A DNA stretch of 64,000 nucleotides from Hemileia vastatrix (lineage: Eukaryota > Basidiomycota > Pucciniomycetes > Pucciniales > Zaghouaniaceae): the NCBI GenBank assembly GCA_030280995.1, contig JASXTE010000005.1, positions 24,593,001 to 24,657,000 of the forward strand, read 5' to 3'. A program made the position numbers and the translations under genes. Each line of letters begins with the position of its first letter. The stretch's first letter is position 1. Below are positions 1-12,995 of the stretch, in pieces. A model generated the notes under the pieces. That model worked only from the letters and a program-made list of their open reading frames with translations. It had not been told where the DNA came from and ran no database searches.

Positions 1-1260
1 GTGATCATTATTCATCTTTTTTAAAAAAAACCCAGTTATTTTTTGCAACAGTAAATGAGAGTTTATCTAGTCTTCCAAGAGTGAAAACCAGACAAACAAC
101 CATTGAAAAAAATTGAATTCATTTCTTAATGATCAAAAATATTCTGAAATGTCTTTGAAGGGGCATAGGGTACAGGATGCTCCAAGTTTACCTGTTGCTA
201 GTTTATCTAAATTAAAATTAGATTCAGAAATGCCTGTTGATACCACTGAGTTTCCATCAAAAATTGATGATGCACCAGGATCTTCTATGGAAGTATTAGA
301 CAATGAGATTACTGTAAAATTGGAGAAGTTACAGCTGCTTCTTACTCATAAACAAGCTAATACTAAGGAGGCTCCTTCAAATCAAAAGAATTGGCCAAAA
401 CTTGACCAGTATCCAACATTTTATGGTGATTCTTCTTCTGATCGGCAGAAATTCATTTCAGAATTGATAACTTGAAAAATTCTTACAAACTCCCAGATGA
501 GTAAATTGTGTCTAAGTTAGTTTCTTTTTTTTTACCAATGTAGCTCTAATGTGGTATGAATCTGTTAACCTGGATAGGAATTACTACTCATGGGAAGATT
601 GGAAAAAAATTGATTAAAGCACAATTTGGTGGCTCCAAGTTTAGGATGGCTCAACAAAGGCAGTATGAGGAAACTAGATATAGCTCTTCTACTGATAAAC
701 CTATTGAGTTCTTAATGAAACTTGTAAAAATCTTGAGGGCAATGGACACAAATATGGAGTTTGAGTTATGGAAGTACAGGATCCTTTATAAATTACCAAT
801 GTCTTTGAGAGACTTGATAGTGGCCAGGACTGAGTTCTCCGGAGAACCTTCTTCCTTCATTGATACATGTAATGAGATCCTTCTAAACAACAATTATTAA
901 GCCAGAAGATTCATTCCTAGGACCCCTTTGGAGAAATGCTCCACTTACCAACAGAAACCTCTGGAAAGGGTTTGTAAACCTTCTGCCCCTGTTGCACCTA
1001 AAAAGTGTGCAACAAACACTTGCTTCAAGTGCAAAATGCCTTGGTAGAAAGGCCATGTTTGTGACAAGAGGATAAATCTTGTTGAAAAAACTGAGGAGCA
1101 GCCTGATGACACAATAGCACTGGATGATACTTCAACTGAATGTGCCAGCAATATTTCATATGAATTTCTACAAGAAATCTTGATGCTGGAAGAAGATATT
1201 CATTATATAAACACTATTGATATTGATAATAATGATTTATCTACAGTCTAGGATACTGAG
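1..1260 (+). pseudogene. Gag of element A (broken)
   Basis: Open pieces lie at 113-475 and 556-900, with several stops and frame changes between and after them. The protein corresponds to the Gag of element B (8863-10151): both share the NQKNWPK-DQYPT segment and the following FGGSKFR...QQR segment. A zinc-knuckle-like CFKC...GH-x-C motif is readable at about 1021-1062, but a TAG sits in the middle of it. Gag would form the virus-like particle. An acidic stretch follows, as in B. The family assignment is good; the exact start is not visible. Confidence 0.75.
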
Positions 1261-3541
1261 ATCATAAGTAACATTGAGGATAGCTCAATTGTTATTGCCC
1301 CTCTCAAAGCACCAGTCTTGATCAATGGAACCAGCATTGAAGTTTTTCTGGATTCTGGAGCTGGAGGAAGTGTAGTATCTGAAACAGCACTTTCTTCAGT
1401 GGATTAAGACTATAAATCAAAACTGATGCCTATAATTTCTGAAAATTGAAGAGGTTATGGCTCTGTTTTGTCCCCCATTGGTAAATACAAAGCCACAGTG
1501 TTTTTTAAATATAACCATGGTTTTGTAAGAGCTATTTGTAATTTTTTTGTCATGAAAAATGATAATTTAAGCAGTTGCTTTATCATAGGAAATAAAATTT
1601 TAACCAAATATTGCATACAATTAGATCCTTCAAACCAATGCTTCACAATAGGGATGAATGGGAAGAGAAAATTTAAGATTTCCTCCCCCAAAAAATTGTT
1701 AAAACCAAAATTGAACACATGTAATTCTATCATTCAATATAAAGGAAGGTCTAAAAAGGAAATGCATGCTTTTATCTCTGAAATTGACAATGCCTCTTTT
1801 GGAGAACAACTTTCTGGTGAGGATAAAAATTCCATCATTAAATTGATATAATCTTTTCCTATGGCCTTTGCTCATGGGTCACATGAACTAGGATTAGTTA
1901 AGGAAGAAATGAAGTTTGAAGAAGAAGCTTTACCCTGCTTCTCCCACAAAGAGAAAAGATATTGAGGATAATATCTCTACCCTTATGAAAATGGATATTA
2001 TTGAAAAGGTAGTTGAAACACCTAAATATTGTGTTATCTCACCTGTTGTAATTTCTTATGAGAAAGAAAAAGCCAGGTTATGTGGTGATTATAGAGCTTT
2101 GAAGACTTATACTGTTGATGATATCTACCCTTTACTTAGAATTAGCTCTATACATGCTACCCAACAAGGTGCCAAATATATAAGCTGCTTGGATGGTAAC
2201 ATGGGATATCACCAGGTACCTTTTGAGAAGAATTCCAAGAATTTTCTGATTATTGGTACTCATATGGGTATTTATAAGTATATTAGGATGCCATATGGCC
2301 CTAATAATGCCTCTTCAGTTTTTCAAAAAGTTATGAATAACACATTCCACCAAGAAATAATTGAAGGATGGCTGATGGATTATATTGATGATATCATTAT
2401 ATTCTCAAAAATATTTGAGGACCATCTCACCCACATTTGTAAAGTGTTCCACAAAATGGATGAAATAAATATGACACTTGCTTTGAAGAAATTTAAATTT
2501 GGTTTTCATTCCTTAAAAGTGCTGGGTCATGTTGTTTCAGGGTTACAGAAATGTGTTAACCAAAATAAAGTGGCAGCCATACAGAAGGTGAAGGCTCCTA
2601 CCACAGTTACAGAGCTCCAGAGTTTTTTGAGAATGTGTGGATACTGTAAACACTATATTAAAAATTACCAAGTCATAGCTTTACCCCCTACCCAACTGAC
2701 TAGAAAGAATGTTGCTTTTTTCTGGAATAGTGAAAGACAGAGAGCTTTTGACACTATGAAACACTGTTTTATGTCAGCACGAATTCTTGCCTTACCTGAC
2801 TTTAATCAGCCATTTGTTTTGTCCACTGATGCCAGTTTTATTGGTCTTGGTGCTGCCCTCCATCAAAAACAAGTGATGAATGATAAAGTATCAGAAGTGG
2901 TAATTTGTTATATTTCAAGAACCTTGAGAAATAGTGAATTGAAATATGTTGCCACTCAGCTTGAATGCTTAGCCGTAGTGTGGGCTCTAGAAAAGCTTCA
3001 TTATTACCTAGATGACCAGAAATTTGAACTTTTTCCTGACTGCAGTGCAGTTAAATCCCTTTTAAACTTGAAAACACCTAACAGACATATTTTCAGATGG
3101 AAGTTAGCTGTTCAGGAATACAGAGGGAAAATGAAAATTATTCATAGGGCTGGTATTGTTCACTCAAATTTGGATTTGTTATCAAGGTTACCTTTACCAA
3201 ATGATGACTCTAATCCTGCTTATGATCTTGAGGATGAAATTATTCATATTCATGGGATATATGTGGTTGATATGGAGGAAGAGCTATTACAGTTTATTCT
3301 GAATTCATATGATAAGGACACTGACTTAAAAAAGTTATGCACCATATTAAATGATCTAAAAAATGCTTCAATACAAGCATTAGTTAAAACCCCTCCAACA
3401 AAGTACCAGAAGACTTTGGAAAAAGGCAAATTTTCAATTGATGAAGGATATCTATATTATAGAAGAAAGTTGAGTAATGTCATTGTTATTACTCTTTCTA
3501 TGAAAGAAATAATCTTGAAATTTTTCATGATGTTATATTAG
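1261..3541 (+). pseudogene. Protease, reverse transcriptase and RNase H of element A
   Basis: The aspartic protease site reads FLDSGAGGSVVS near 1345-1380, with the catalytic D-S/T-G triplet intact. A 541-residue open frame at 1916-3541 holds the RT palm and RNase H. The RT catalytic box is YIDD near 2380-2391, preceded by the RMPYGPNNASSVFQ segment. RNase H shows the STDAS aspartate, the TQLECLAVVWAL glutamate and the following PDCSA aspartate. Stops at about 1406, 1449 and 1851 separate protease from RT, so no single polyprotein can be made. The catalytic RT residues are better kept here than in element B. Confidence 0.88.
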
Positions 3542-4819
3542 CTGGACATTTTGATCTTTAAAAAACAATTATCAGAATTAAAAACACTGCTTGGTGGGTT
3601 ATTATGTCTGAAGAGGCCAAATTATATGTTGAATCTTGTTATTCTTGCCAAAAATCAAAAAGATTGACTGGTAAGAGAGCTGGATTAATGCAACATATTG
3701 AACCTCCTGATGCACCATGGCAGATAATAAACATGGATTTTGTAACAGGATTACCTGTTGCTGGAAAAGACAGTTATAAATCTTGTTGGGTTATTGTGGA
3801 AAGATTCACCAAAATGTGTAAATTTATCCCTACTCACAAGGATTTTCCACTCAGGAATTATTTTTTGTATGATGATCTCATATTTTTAATACTGCTGCTT
3901 TTCCTAAAGCCATAATCTCTGACAGAGACCCAAAATTTACTTCTGAATTTTGGATGTCTCTGATGGATGTTTGTGGTTGTGATCTGAAACAATCTACTTC
4001 CCATCACCCTCAGACTGATGGATTAGCTGGAAGAATGATTCAGACTCTAGAGGACATGATAAGAAGGTACTGTGCCTTTTTCCATGAGTATAAAGACAAT
4101 GAAAGATTCCCTCATGATTGGGTTACCTTACTGCCTGGTTTGCAAGTTGCTTATGATAGCACTGTTCATTCTGTTAATCAAAGAAAGCCTTTTGAGCTCT
4201 GGCTTGGATATGTTACAAATAATCCTACCCAAAATCTCAATAATAAAATACCTAAATAAGATTTACATCCTGGTGTAAATCTTTTCTTCAAATGCAACAA
4301 ATTTGCAGGAGTCATGTTCAAAAATGTATTGTAAAATTATTTGAATATTAGAAGAAGAGATGGGACAATTCCCATAAAGAATACACGTTTAAAAAGGGTG
4401 ATGAGGTGTTGATTTATACAGTCCACTTCAATTTTCAAGATAATAACAAATTGAAAGACCCATTTGTTGGTCCATTTGTTGTAAGAAGAATTGTTGGTGA
4501 TAATGCAGTTAAAATTATTTTGTATTCTCCATATGACAGAAAACATCCTGTTTTTCCAATATCTCTTTTGAAAACTTATACACCCAATAGTGATTTACTT
4601 CCCAAAAGGAGGGGAAGACCAAAAAAGACCCCTAGAAAAATCACTGAGACAGCAGAAATTGATAAGATTCTAAATAACAGAATAGTTACTGCTGAAAAAT
4701 GTACAGAATACTTATTGAGATTCAAGAATAAATCTTCTGAATATGATTCTTGGATAACTGGGAAGGAAATATTTAATCTACCCACTCTTCTAAAGAAATA
4801 TAAAAAGAAAAAATCATAG
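3542..4819 (+). pseudogene. Integrase and chromodomain of element A
   Basis: The integrase zinc finger (H in GHFD, then CYSCQK) spans about 3545-3660. The core has NMDFVTGLP (first Asp) and SDRDPKF (second Asp, about 3920). The third catalytic residue is altered: GLAGRM here, where element B has GLAERM, so Glu is Gly. A frameshift near 3860-3915 breaks the core. The GPF/Y-type linker (DPFVGPFVVRR) and a C-terminal chromodomain (AEIDKILNNR ... YLLRFKNKSSEYDSWI) lie in the open frame 4406-4819. In this family the chromodomain guides integration to marked chromatin. Non-functional copy. Confidence 0.88.
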
Positions 4820-4851
4820 TATTTTTTTATTGTTTTTTTAGAGTGAGGGAG

Positions 4852-5687
4852 TGTCAGCCAGGATACTAGACTTATCCAGTAAAATAATTAATTATCTTAC
4901 TTAGATGAAGCCATGTCTTTTAAAATACTTATTAATAATTAATTATTTACTACCCACTTATGTATTACTTACAACTAACTAGCTAAGTACACTAAGTAAT
5001 GTAAATAATTAATAAAAATATGTGATTGTCACATACATTTTTACTCCCTAACACCATGCTCAATAATACAGATGAAAGTGAATAAAAATAGAATTAAAAT
5101 GTAAAAAATATAAAAAGAAGAAAATTTTCAAATTCCTTTATAAAAAAATTTAAATTTTGTTGAATCAACATTTTAAATCAAATTTTTTGTACTAAATGTG
5201 ACAGTCCAAGGGATCTTAAGTTTTATTTCAAATAAAGTGATACCTTTATTTACGCACCATTTAGTATATCTTTTATTATTTCACATACACTCTTTATTTA
5301 GTTTCTTTTTCTCACACCCTTGTATTAGGTGGTGTTAACTCAGTGTCTTTATTTCTCACATCTCTGCCTATAAAAGGCCCTTTCTTTTTGTACTTTTCAG
5401 ATCATTCCTTACTTAATTACAAAAACTTAAAATTCATAAATTAAATCTTTTATTTCTATATTTTATAACATTAGTACTTTTATCCACGTAATTCTAAGAT
5501 ATTAATTATACTAATATTTGTAATCACCTCTTATTATTTGAGTAAAATAATCAAAAGATTAAAGAAAATACGTACATTGTTTTTGGGAGCTCAATAAATC
5601 CACTTAAACCCTTGTAGGACCTCCAGATATATCTACTAGACTAAGATACTCACCAAAAGACCTCCATCCCCTCATCAATCCTTAGCA
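4852..5687 (+). repeat. 3' LTR of element A
   Basis: It begins TGTCAGCC right after a purine tract (GAGTGAGGGAG, 4841-4851), the same arrangement as in B and E. A TATA-like CCTATAAAAGG sits at about 5367-5377, the likely promoter core. The start is firm because it matches the LTR start of the relatives. The right end is uncertain: element B lies at 5693, and the LTR could continue beyond B at 35092. No coding sequence is seen inside. Confidence 0.6.
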
Positions 5688-5692
5688 CATAC

Positions 5693-6872
5693 TGTCAGCC
5701 TAGATATCCCTAGGACTGAGTATTTCTTATGCTTAAAGTAAGATAACCATAAGTAAATTAAGCTTATATCTTAAAAAATAAGGTTAAAATAATAATATAT
5801 ATTATTATATTATATATATATATAATTATTATTCTATTATACAACTTATAGTAGTTTAAATAGCTTATCCATAGCCTAATAATACTTATTAAAGTGTTAA
5901 TGGAGTCATAATATACTTATCTTAAGTGATATGAAGTAATTATTGACATACATAAGCTTATATGTATACATAAATCTCATATTCAGTGAAATATGCAGTA
6001 TATTATGTATATTTAGGTATATAAGTGGGTTTTAGCCCCTTTATAGCCTATAAACTTTGTTTTTCTGCTTATTTTAGGTCATATGGACGAAATCAGTGGA
6101 CTCTCAACGCCTACAGAAGAATAGACACCTATATCAGGCGCATACACCCAGTTTGGACAACTTAAATTACTTCCTTGGATGGTTATTCACGGATTTATGG
6201 GTTGGAAGGACATTTCTGGGTTAATATGGATGCTTGGGGATGTTATTGGGTGATTGGACATTTTATTTGTTTCCTTTATATGCTTTTGGTTTCATTAAAC
6301 TTCTTTTTGATTATTTATTTTACCTGTTTCTTTATGGTATCCACTTTTATCTGGATTTTCTATTTGTGGTATAGATCTGTGGTATCATTAATAGTGATGG
6401 AGGGTCCTTACTGGAGGTCTGGGTGTTGAATCTGCTTGAAGTGGACGCCATGGGGAGGTGATGGGCCCTCACAGTGCTGTAATTGCTGGGGATAGAAGTG
6501 ACATCATCTGGGTTGAAGGTCTGTGCACTCCAGTGGATTTGGGTATAAGTAAGGAGGGATTTTGACGGTTATTTATCATCATTCAATTACTACTATTCAA
6601 ACAAAACACTACTATACAATTATTAGCATTCAGAAATATATTGTAAAAGCTGTTATAAATTGATATTATCTTTATATAAGCTATAACTATATTTTATTCA
6701 TCTATTTTCAACCACTAGCACACATTTAAATCCAAGTATTGTGAATTTTATTTTAGTAAAACTATTTTATTAGTCTTCCCCTGAGGTTTAATCACTAAAT
6801 CATCTATCAATGAGTAGTAGGACCATAAATGAACACTATTATATCATACTTATATACTAGACTATACTGACA
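5693..6872 (+). repeat. 5' LTR of element B
   Basis: It starts TGTCAGCC and ends CTGACA, so the termini are inverted TG...CA with a six-base inverted repeat. It is the same length as the 3' LTR at 33907 and closely matches it. An alternating AT tract sits near 5800-5825. A TATA-like TATATAAG occurs at about 6019. An 84-codon open stretch (6175-6429) exists in all three LTR copies of this family but lacks a conserved ATG, so I do not call it a gene. Confidence 0.93.
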
Positions 6873-7381
6873 ATTGGGGGTCTTTACTTATATTTTACTT
6901 ATTATTTAGTATAAGCCTTGGGACGTGATTTTTACTTTAGTACAGCTCAAAATAACCTAATATTAGGGTCTGCTGCATATTAGTGGGCCATAATAACTCA
7001 GTGATTTCAGAAAAGAACCCTTAAAATAATTTTACTAATTTTTTATCATAAAAATTAGGTATTTACAGTGGTAACTGTACCCAATATAAACCCAATTTCA
7101 CTTGGTATTTGGACACCAATATAACACCCAATTAAATTGGTATTTGGTTAAAGCTTGGTATGCTACTTATTCACCCTTATAAAGGTCTATTTGAACTTAT
7201 TAATATATTTTTAACAGATTTTTTTGAATTTTCTTATAATTTATTTAAATAAATAAAGATATAAATTCAGGGTAAGCTCCATTGCTTTTTTATTAGTAAT
7301 ATCATTGCTAATATCTTTTGTCTACTAATTCCATAGAGTTTTTCCTTTTTGTAGACATAAAATATTGTCATTCTTACAAAT
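6873..7381 (+). other. Leader of element B, no gene
   Basis: This lies between the 5' LTR and the first Gag ATG. The sequence straight after the LTR (ATTGGGGGTC) does not look like the usual tRNA-complementary TGG primer site, so the priming mode is unclear; some chromoviruses self-prime. A motif TTGGTATTTGG occurs twice (about 7104 and 7138). I see nothing else. Confidence 0.5.
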
Positions 7382-10151
7382 ATGAGTGCTCCCCAGGACA
7401 GTGTAAGTGAGAAGCCTGCTTATAATACCAGTTCTAAAGCTAACAAAAACTTTTCAGGACATCACCATTGAGAGTCAACAATACCCCCAAGCAGAAAGCA
7501 TGAGTATAGAGGAAAAGGACACCCTCTTAAAAAAGATAACTATAAAAAAGACGTCTCCTCCTCTTCAGTATTAACTTTCCCACCTGGCCAAACAGGTTCT
7601 GAACTTGGAAGAATCCAAATCACTCATGTTCAAAGAGGTAGAGCAATTGCAAAACAATTGCAAGGTAGGGTTTCAGCAGATGAATCAGGCATTAGCAGAG
7701 TTAAAGGGGGGCAAGCCCAGTAAGCCAAATCAGCAACCCCCTAACCAAGGCGGGTTAACTCACTCCCAGGTGAAAATCCTGGTAGACAAATGGAAATGGG
7801 ACTGGTTTCATCAACAGTGGACCAGCCACAATTGCAACAGGGATCCACCACCTAATCTGACTTCCTCAGCTCACACTTACAAAGGAAAAAAGCGCCAAAA
7901 ATCAGGACTGGAATCTATCCCATGGTAAGTAGATTACCCTCTCAGATTTAACATAATACTGATAATTACAATATAGGTAATTCTATTGATGTTAAATCTG
8001 TGCAAAAAATAAAGGAGGATTTAAGAAATTTAGGTTTTAGAGTAGATACACCTGACTTGTCTTTTGTCCGCAATAACAGTACTATTTATAATGATAATAC
8101 AGTTAACCCTCAGTTGCAAACACCTACTAGTGAGATGAGAAGCTCACAGGAGAGTGAGAGAATTGAAAAGGAAGACATGGAATACTTTAACAATAATCTA
8201 ACTGTCCATAGAATTGTTTCAGCATTGTGGAATATAATGACTGATTTTGAGGAACAGACAGTTAAGCTCACTAGTGATACAATTTCATCTTTAACATTAA
8301 ATATTTTTCAACTGAAAACATGTAATAAAGAATTAGAGAATGAACATTTCTCTCTATCTCTTAAATATGATTCATTGAGTAATAAATATAATGAACTTTC
8401 TAAATAATTCTGAAGTTGGAAAAATTTTATAAAACACATTTATTGAAAACTGAATCAAGAAATAAGTTATCTTTTTCCCAGAAAAATCAAAGTGTCTCTG
8501 AGATACTACAAAGATTAACTAAAGTTGAGATTGAAACTGCCAATCTACTAATGTACCAGGATAATCATAAGTATAATCAATATAATAATAATCCTTTCAT
8601 TCACTACGCAATATAGGGGGTGGACTTGCTAGCAAGTCCTCAACCTGAACTCAGATGGAACTCAGATGGAACTCAGACTGAACTCAGACTGAACCCATAC
8701 TGAACTCTACTTGAACACCCAACTAAAACTGTTCTGGTGAGTGGTTTTCATCCCTGATTGTATGGTTCCTTTATCAATAGCTCAATGTGTGTTCAATCTA
8801 TGGTGAGTTTGGGTCCAAGGTTGCGGACTTGCTAGCAAGTCCGCCCCCCATATTGTGTGGTGATTGGCAAAAGTGAATCTCATTCCTTGCCTATACCACC
8901 ACAATTAAAACCATCTGGTGGTAGTGTCAAATCTGAAAATGTAAGTCACAAATCCGTGCAGGAGGAAATACAAGACCATTTATCAAAAGTGAATGAGTTG
9001 TTGAATTTACCTAAGATTAGTGAGATAAAATCCAATCAGAAAAACTGGCCTAAGATGGATCAGTACCCAACTTATGATGGGGAAGCCAGCTCTGATTGGC
9101 AACATTTTATTCAAAGAATTGACAACTTGAAATTCTCATATAAGTTACCATATGAAGAAATAACATAAAAATTAATTTCTATTTTAAGGATGTTGCTTTA
9201 TTATGGTTTGAAGCTGTATTGAGTGAGGGTAAAGATTACTCTTGGGCTGAATGGAAACAACTTATTGAAAAAAAATTTGGAGGCTCTAAATTCAGGCTTA
9301 CTCAGCAGAGACTTTATGAGAAGACTAGGTATAATCCGTTGAATGGTGACAAACCTATGGTATTTTTAATGAATTTAAATAACATATTAAAAGCCATTGG
9401 GTCTCATATGGATTTTAACTTATGGAAAGATAAGATAATATATAAATTACCTATATCTTTCAGAGATATTGTTGTAGCTAGAACATTAAATTTTACTGAA
9501 TATTCTGATTTTATTAATATTTGCAATGAAATATTATTAAAGCATAAGTATGAATCAAGGTATTCCACTTATAAACAAAATGTTGAACCCGTAAAAATTC
9601 AGAATTCAAAAACACTTCAGGAGAAGCAGAAAAAACCTACTGCACCTATAGTACCTAAAAATTATGAAACAAATACTTGTTATAAGTGTAACAAACCTTG
9701 GGTAAAAGGTCACAAATGTGAGAAAAACATAAATATTGTTGAAAATCAATGTGAATCTGAAACTGAAACTGAAAAAAGTAATGAATCAAGTGATTATGAC
9801 AGCAATATCTCATATAGTGATGAAAATGAAGTCTGTATGTTGGAAGATGATTTGTCCATCTTTGAAAATCCAAAATTAAATATGGACTCAAATGAATCTT
9901 TAATGAATTTTGAGGATGCTGAAATCATTAAGGATATACAAGCTGATAACTTTAGATTGACACCTATCATGGTTCCAGCTATCATTTCTGGTGAAAATGT
10001 TAATATAGTACTGAACACAGGAGCTGCTGGTTCTGTTGTTTCCACTAATACATTACAGAAAATTGATAGTGAATATAATTCTAAGCTTGAACCACTTCAA
10101 AGTAAACAATGGAGAGGTTTTGGATCAGTGCTACACCCCATTTTTAAATAA
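7382..10151 (+). pseudogene. Gag and protease start of element B
   Basis: The first ATG is at 7382, followed by an early TGA and frame changes. Open pieces lie at 7605-7928, 8000-8407, 8416-8601, 8863-9168 and 9219-10151. The frames at 8416 and 8863 are the same and are separated only by the MITE at 8602-8862. A zinc-knuckle-like motif CYKC-x7-HKC lies at about 9679-9720, followed by a Glu/Asp/Ser-rich segment. The protease triplet near 10012 reads NTG where element A has DSG, so the catalytic aspartate is lost. A stop at 10149 ends the frame. Confidence 0.82.
8602..8862. mobile_element. 261-bp MITE with palindromic TIRs
   Basis: The left end reads CACTACGCAATATAGGGGG and the right end, read inward on the minus strand, CACCACACAATATGGGGGG. 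Both continue into the same 18-bp perfect palindrome GGACTTGCTAGCAAGTCC. The flanks carry the 3-bp direct repeat ATT (8599-8601 and 8863-8865). Element plus one duplication is 264 bp, a multiple of three, and the Gag frame is the same on both sides. The centre holds short GAACTCAGA-type tandem repeats. No coding capacity. The ends match the left TIR at 40137, the likely source family; the TIR starts with CAC and the 3-bp duplication resemble CACTA elements. Confidence 0.9.
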
Positions 10152-11381
10152 AAAGCTGCTGTTTTCTTTAAACATCAACATGGTTATGTAAGGGTAACTT
10201 GTGACTTTGTAGTAATGGATAATTCTAACTGTAGTAACTGTTTTATCATTGGAAATGATATTCTGACTATGTTTGGTGTGAAATTAGACCCTTCTAATAA
10301 CAATTTTACAATTGGCATGAATGGTAAAAAGAAATTTAAAATAAATTCTTTTAACACAGTCTTACACATTGAGTCAGTTACTAATATTCCATGCAAAGGA
10401 AGAGAATCCAATGAGATGGAACTTCTGGAAACAGAAATTTCAAAAGCATCATTTGGCACTCAGATAAGTGAAGCTGAGAAAAACAATATTTTGGACTTAA
10501 TTAAAGCATTTCCAATGGCTTTTTCACATGGTACAAATGAACTTGGCCTTTTAAAAGATCATGTGATGAAAATAAGTTTAACCTGTGATATGGATAATAT
10601 TCCTGCTAGTCTTAAAAAGAAACCATACCCTGCTTCACCAATGAAAAGGAAAGACATAGATGATAATATTAAGATGTTATTAAAAATGAACATTCTTGAA
10701 AAGGTTGAAACTACTCCAAAATATTGTGTAATATCACCAGTGCTAATTTCTTATGAACAAGACAAAGCAAGACTGTGCGGTGATTATAGAGCATTAAATA
10801 CATTTACAGTAGATAATATTTATCCCTTGCCAAGGATTGCCTCTATACATGCTACACTTTAAGGTGCTAAGTATATAAGTTGCTTAGATGGAAATAAAGG
10901 GTACCATCAAATTCCTGTTGAAAAGAATTCACAGAAATTTTTGTTGATAACAACACACATGGGAATTTATAAATATGTCAGGATGCCATTTGGGCCAAAA
11001 ACTGCTCCATCAGTATTTCAGAAGTTAATGGATTTAACATTCCATAATGAAATAATTGAGGGATGTTTAATGGTAAACATTGATGACACCATAGTGTTCT
11101 CTAAGAAATATGATGAAAACTTAACCCATTTAAAGAAGGTATTTCAGAAAATGGATGAACTAAAAATGACCCTTTCATTGAAAAAAAGTAAATTTGGGTT
11201 TGAGTCTTAAAAAGTGCTTGGTCATATTGTAACTGGCTCACAAATATGTGTAGACCAAAATAAGGTGGCTGCAATAAAGAATATTGGCATTCCTCAAAAT
11301 GTAAAGGATGTAAAATCTTTTCTGAGTATTTGTGGTTATTATAGACAATAAATAAAAAATTACCAATTAATTGATGCACCA
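10152..11381 (+). pseudogene. Protease end and reverse transcriptase of element B
   Basis: RT homology runs through the open pieces 10215-10862 and 10941-11210 and on to about 11350. Stops at 10861 (where A has Gln), 11208 and 11349 break it. The catalytic box reads NIDD near 11078-11089 where element A has YIDD, a second sign of decay. The RMPFGPKTAPSVFQ segment is well kept. Alignment with A is collinear with no large gap. Confidence 0.88.
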
Positions 11382-12995
11382 TTGACCACACTGATAAAGA
11401 AATCAGAAGCTTTCATTTGGAATAATGAAAGACAACAGGCATTTGATAAGTTGAAAGAATGTTTAATGACAGCTCCTATCTTTGGATTACCAGATTTACC
11501 ATTGCCTTTTGTATTATATACAGATGAAAGTTTTATTGGTCTGGGTGTTGCTTTGCATCAAAAACAACTTATTGAAGGAAAAATGTCAGAAGTAGTAATC
11601 TGCTATATTTCACGTACTCTGAGAAGTAGTGAATTGAAATATGGTGCTACTCAACTTGAATGTTTGGCAGTAGTATGGGCTCTTGAGAAGCTACATTATT
11701 ACCTTGAAGACCAAAAATTTGAGTTAATAACTGACTGTAGTGCATTTATGTCACTCTTAAACATGAAAACTCCTAATAGACACATGTTTAGATGGCAATT
11801 AGCTGTACAAGAATACAGAGGACAAATTACTATTACACATAGAGCAGGAACCTTGCACCCTAATGTAGATCTGTTATCTAGAGTACCTCTGCCTAATAAT
11901 GATGATAATCCTGCTTATGTTCCTGCTTCAGAGATTATTAACATGTATGGCATTTATATTGTAGATCTTGAGGATGAATTTATGCAATCAATTCTTGATA
12001 ATTATAATTCAGATCCTGACTTGAGTAAACTCACTACAATATTAAATGATCCATCTAATGCTTCAATGAATGTTTTAATAAAAACATTACCAAATAAGTA
12101 TAAAGAGGCATTAGAAAAAGGGAAAAATTCCTTTGAGGATGGTTTTATATATTACAGGAAAAAATTAAGTAATGTAATTGTGATTCCCCCTTCAATGAAG
12201 GAGTTAATGTTAAGTATATTTCATGATGATATATTAGCAGGTCATTTTGACTACCATAAAACATTAACCAGAGTAAAAAACACAGCTTGGTGGATTAACA
12301 TGTCTGAAGATGTTCAGAAATATGTTGAAACATGTGATTCTTGTCAAAAATCTAAAAGATTAACAGCCAAAAGAGCTGGTTTATTACAACAAATTGAGCA
12401 ACCAAAAGCTCCATGGGAAATCATTAACATGGACTTTGTAACAGGTTTGCCAATAGCAGGGCATAAGAGTTATAACTCCTGCTGGGCAATAGTAGATAGA
12501 TTTACAAAGATGTGTAAATTTATTCCTACCCACATAGAGGTTTCTGCAAAGGACTTAGATTTTTTATGGTGGACACAAATGTTAAATATAGCAGGTTTCC
12601 CCAAAGCAATAGTTTCTGACAGAGATCCTTAATTTACTTCTGAGTTCTGGACATCACTTATGGATGTTTCAGGGTGTCAATTGAAACTTTCTACTGCACA
12701 CCATCCACAAACTGATGGGCTAGCAGAAAGAATGATACAAACTTTAGAAGATATGATAAGAAGATACTGTGCTTTTGGTCTTAATTTTAAAGACAATGAC
12801 AAATTCACGCATGATTGGGTAACCCTTATCCCAGGTTTAGAATTTGCATATAATAGTACAGTACATTCTGTCACTGGCAAAAAGCCATTTGAGTTATGGT
12901 TGGGTTATGTACCTAATACCCCTGCTAAAACTCTTAATAAGTTACCTAGATTGGATATCCATCCAGGTACTAAATCTTTTCTTCAGATGCAGTAA
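11382..12995 (+). pseudogene. RNase H and integrase of element B
   Basis: A long open frame (11382-12632) covers the RT-RNase H connection, RNase H (YTDES, QLECLAVVWAL, ITDCSA) and the integrase zinc finger (GHFDYHKT...CDSCQK) with the first core Asp (NMDFVTGLP). A stop at 12630 follows the second Asp (SDRDP). The core continues at 12660-12995 with the catalytic Glu intact (GLAERMIQT), ending at a TAA where element E has Glu. It is better preserved than A in this part. Confidence 0.88.

Larger units (their letters stand above)
1..5692 (+). mobile_element. Element A: decayed Ty3/gypsy chromovirus
   Basis: Order on the plus strand is Gag, protease, reverse transcriptase, RNase H, integrase, chromodomain, polypurine tract, 3' LTR, which is the Ty3/gypsy chromovirus order. 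The 5' LTR lies left of the window. Every domain is recognisable, but stops and frameshifts break the reading frame many times, so this copy is dead. It is related to element B further right, with readily alignable proteins throughout pol. B was inserted immediately downstream, at or inside A's 3' LTR. Confidence 0.9.

Noticed and set aside
6175..6429. 84-codon hydrophobic open frame in all three B-family LTRs (also 34389-34643 and 62179-62433 minus)
   Set aside because: It begins at TTG; the only upstream-half ATG is lost in one copy (Val), and the LTRs are similar enough that an open frame can persist by descent. No evidence of translation.
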